The translations under genes and the position numbers were made by a program. The notes below the pieces were generated by a model. It was not told where the DNA came from and searched no databases. It saw nothing but the letters and a program-made list of their open reading frames with translations. From positions 1-8,272 of the forward strand of contig CALCWL010000115.1 of assembly GCA_937906285.1 (NCBI GenBank): a stretch of 8,272 nucleotides of DNA, written 5' to 3'. This DNA is from an uncultured Rhodanobacter sp. Its GTDB lineage: Bacteria > Pseudomonadota > Gammaproteobacteria > Xanthomonadales > Rhodanobacteraceae. Positions 7,201 to 8,272 of this stretch are shown piece by piece. Numbering within the stretch: position 1 is the first letter of the stretch; every line of letters starts with the position of its first letter.

Positions 7201-8272
7201 CGATGGTGCTGTGGCTGGCGTGGCCGCTGCTGGTGTTGTGGCTGCTGTCGCCGGCGATCGCGTGGTGGGTCAGCCAGCCGCGGCGGCCGGACACCTTCGT
7301 GCCGAACGCGGCGCAGACACGCTTCCTGCGCACGCTGGCGCGGCAGACCTGGGCGTTCTTCGACAGCCACGTCAACGCCACCGAGCACTGGCTGCCGCCG
7401 GACAACCTGCAGCTCCAGCCCGGCCCGGTGATCGCCTCGCGCACCTCGCCGACCAACATCGGCCTGGCCCTGCTGGCCAACCTGGCCGCGTGGGATTTCG
7501 GCTTCCTTGCCGCGGGTCGGCTGCTCCAGCGCAGCCGCGACACGCTGGCCACCCTGCAGCAGCTGCCGCGCTACCGCGGCCACTTCTACAACTGGTACGA
7601 CACCCGCACCCTGCAGCCGCTGGCGCCGCTGTACATCTCGGCGGTGGACAGCGGCAACCTCGCCGGCCACCTGCTGACCCTGCGCCCGGGCCTGCTCGAA
7701 CTGATCCACGCGCCGGTGTTCCGTCCGGCCGTGCTGCTCGGCCTGCTCGATACCTTGCAACTGCTGCACGACGCCAGCGACGGTGACGACCGGCCGATGC
7801 GCCGCATGCAGGTCGAGCTGCAGGAAGCGCTGGACCATCCGGCCACCACCCTCGGCGCGGCCCTGGCCTTGCTGCGTCGCCAGCGCGAACAGGCGCAGGC
7901 GCTGGCAAGCACGCTGGCGCCCGCGGCGGAGAGCGAGGCCGCGTTCTGGCTCGACGCGCTGTGCGCCCAGCTCGACGCACTGTGCGAGGAAACCGCCGCG
8001 TTCGCACTCGACCCGCCCGAGGACGACGAGGCCGGCTTCAGCGGCATCCCCAGCCTCGACGCGCTCAGCCACATCGAGCCGCTGCGCTGGCCGGGCGAGG
8101 CCGGGGCCGAGGCGGTGCGCGAGCGCGCCCGCGAACGCATCGCGCTGATCGAGCAGCTGGCGCAGCAGGCGGACGAACTGGCGCGGATGGATTACCGCTT
8201 CCTCTACGACAGCGCGCGCGACCTGCTCTCGATCGGCTACAACGTCGACGCGCGCCGGCTCGACGCCGGCTA
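4269..8272 (+). CDS. ndvB: Cyclic beta-1,2-glucan synthase, N-terminal half
   Basis: The frame is open to the window end with 1334 complete codons; proteins of the NdvB/ChvB/Cgs family are about 2800-2900 residues, so about half is visible. The family builds cyclic beta-1,2-glucan from UDP-glucose at the inner membrane, priming on the protein itself, elongating and then cyclising; the product goes to the periplasm. Visible parts: a soluble, helical N-terminal region (1-417); membrane segments at about 425-446 and 454-475; a GT84-like glycosyltransferase core (about 505-830) with the D-x-D motif D642-A-D644, GEGSFIGKGIY (E725), SHDLVEG (D756, E759) and RRHRWIRGDWQ (787-797), a Q/RxxRW-type motif; membrane segments near 834-851, 853-875, 960-976 and 978-1003; then SPTNIG (1060-1065), YRGHFYNWYDT (1102-1112) and SAVDSGNLAG (1124-1133), and MDYRFLYD (1307-1314), leading into the glucoamylase-like domain. 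The C-terminal GH94 phosphorylase domain that controls ring size would lie beyond the window. The TTG start rests on the AAGGAG at 4255-4260; ATG 4134 would add 45 Ala/Pro/Arg-rich residues. Confidence 0.93.
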   Translation, partial: MNIGSVLDRLKLRRLQAFRRRRVAARTRPEQEPALRAELFNAEQMEQHGRELAGQHRLRERSSMDLLLGRLADNEAVITHSCERLTQATRRKRRITPAAEWLLDNFYLIEEQIRIARRHLPKGYSRELPRLDNGASAGLPRVYDIALEIIAHGDGRIDTAGLHRFIHAYQEVTPLRLGELWAIPIMLRLALIENLRRVAARVMADWRHRGQAARWADAMTATAERAPNSVVLVVADMARSDPPMNGPFVAEMARRLQGQSPALALPLSWIEQRLSESGQSIEHLVQREAQQQAAAQVSVSNSIGSLRLLSAVDWRDFVERVSLVEQQLREDPAGVYAEMNFATRDRYRHVVERLARQHRLDEVRVAAATVELCRVAPPTEPAPALPRHVGWYLIDRGRPQLERQLGVRPHFGEWLRRHFDRAPVSIYLGLLVVLSAAFAEPLIVAAAEDELAAGWLLAIGVMALLLASQLGSSLLNWMATLAIAPQPLPRMNYVHGIPASARTLVAVPCILASVGDVEELVEALEVRFLGNRDENLHFALLTDFADADRETLPGDEVLLRLAQRRIEGLNERYASVESDRFFLFHRPRRWNAGEQCWMGHERKRGKLADLNALLRGNGHGRFLRIVGDIDALGPVQYVITLDADTELPRDAAQAFVGSIDHPLNRAVYDPVRRRVVSGYAILQPRVGISLPSTARSRYAQLYGSDAGIDPYTQMVSDVYQDVFGEGSFIGKGIYAIDAFERTLDGRFPENRILSHDLVEGCHARSGLLSDVQLFEEYPARYGADVRRRHRWIRGDWQLLPWLLPWAPTAKDGWRRNALTALSRWKILDNLRRSLVPPAVLGLLACGWLLLSPVLSWTLAVLAMVLVPPLLSALLELVQKPKDVQLDQHLRAGFADGVQHLERMALGLAWLPHEAFYHLDAIVRTLWRITVSHRHLLQWRTSSEVARRSSNAPGAVWRQMWIGPALAVGLAVALALQRPMVLWLAWPLLVLWLLSPAIAWWVSQPRRPDTFVPNAAQTRFLRTLARQTWAFFDSHVNATEHWLPPDNLQLQPGPVIASRTSPTNIGLALLANLAAWDFGFLAAGRLLQRSRDTLATLQQLPRYRGHFYNWYDTRTLQPLAPLYISAVDSGNLAGHLLTLRPGLLELIHAPVFRPAVLLGLLDTLQLLHDASDGDDRPMRRMQVELQEALDHPATTLGAALALLRRQREQAQALASTLAPAAESEAAFWLDALCAQLDALCEETAAFALDPPEDDEAGFSGIPSLDALSHIEPLRWPGEAGAEAVRERARERIALIEQLAQQADELARMDYRFLYDSARDLLSIGYNVDARRLDAG

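Noticed and set aside
4808..7786. A 992-residue plus-strand frame inside the glucan synthase region
   Set aside because: The translation is Arg/Ala/Pro/Gly-rich without motifs, while the overlapping frame carries the DxD, SPTNIG and other family motifs.
4080..8072. A 1330-residue open frame on the minus strand opposite the glucan synthase gene
   Set aside because: Its translation is low-complexity, rich in Arg, Gln, Ala and His, with no recognisable domain, and it lies exactly opposite a frame with clear family motifs. Long antisense frames are expected in very GC-rich coding DNA.
1020..8272. A functional module linking c-di-GMP signalling, the acetyltransferase and glucan synthesis
   Set aside because: The three genes are convergent and divergent rather than in one operon, and no PilZ or other c-di-GMP receptor domain is visible in the glucan synthase part seen here; adjacency alone is not evidence.

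Overview
The window is a very GC-rich piece of bacterial chromosome with G/C-dominated third codon positions. The gene families, together with GTAG-type REP palindromes like those of Stenotrophomonas and its relatives, suggest a gammaproteobacterium of the Xanthomonadales (Xanthomonadaceae or Rhodanobacteraceae). This placement is inference, because no rRNA or other marker gene is present.

Layout. (1) Positions 1-891, plus strand: the 3' part of a gene for a soluble protein I do not recognise. (2) A gap of 128 nt. (3) Positions 1020-3494, plus strand: a complete 824-residue cytoplasmic sensor with three PAS domains, a GGDEF domain and an EAL domain, for making and/or degrading cyclic di-GMP. 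(4) Positions 3495-3633: a short convergent intergenic gap holding two inverted GTAG-type REP hairpins. One of them supplies the stop codon of the next gene. (5) Positions 3634-4083, minus strand: a complete 149-residue GNAT-family N-acetyltransferase. (6) Positions 4084-4268: a divergent intergenic region with a perfect 10-bp inverted repeat and a strong ribosome binding site. (7) Positions 4269-8272, plus strand, running off the end: the N-terminal half (1334 residues) of a cyclic beta-1,2-glucan synthase of the NdvB/ChvB/Cgs type, with six predicted membrane segments and a GT84-like glycosyltransferase core.

The genes do not form one operon. The first two are co-directional but separated, the acetyltransferase points against them, and the glucan synthase is divergent from the acetyltransferase. 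Cyclic di-GMP signalling and periplasmic glucan synthesis both concern surface and lifestyle adaptation, but nothing in the sequence links them mechanistically.

No mobile gene, CRISPR array, tRNA or rRNA was seen. I found no clear sign of an undescribed multi-gene system. The points most worth checking are the REP doublet built into a stop codon, the palindrome ahead of the glucan synthase, and the unidentified first gene.
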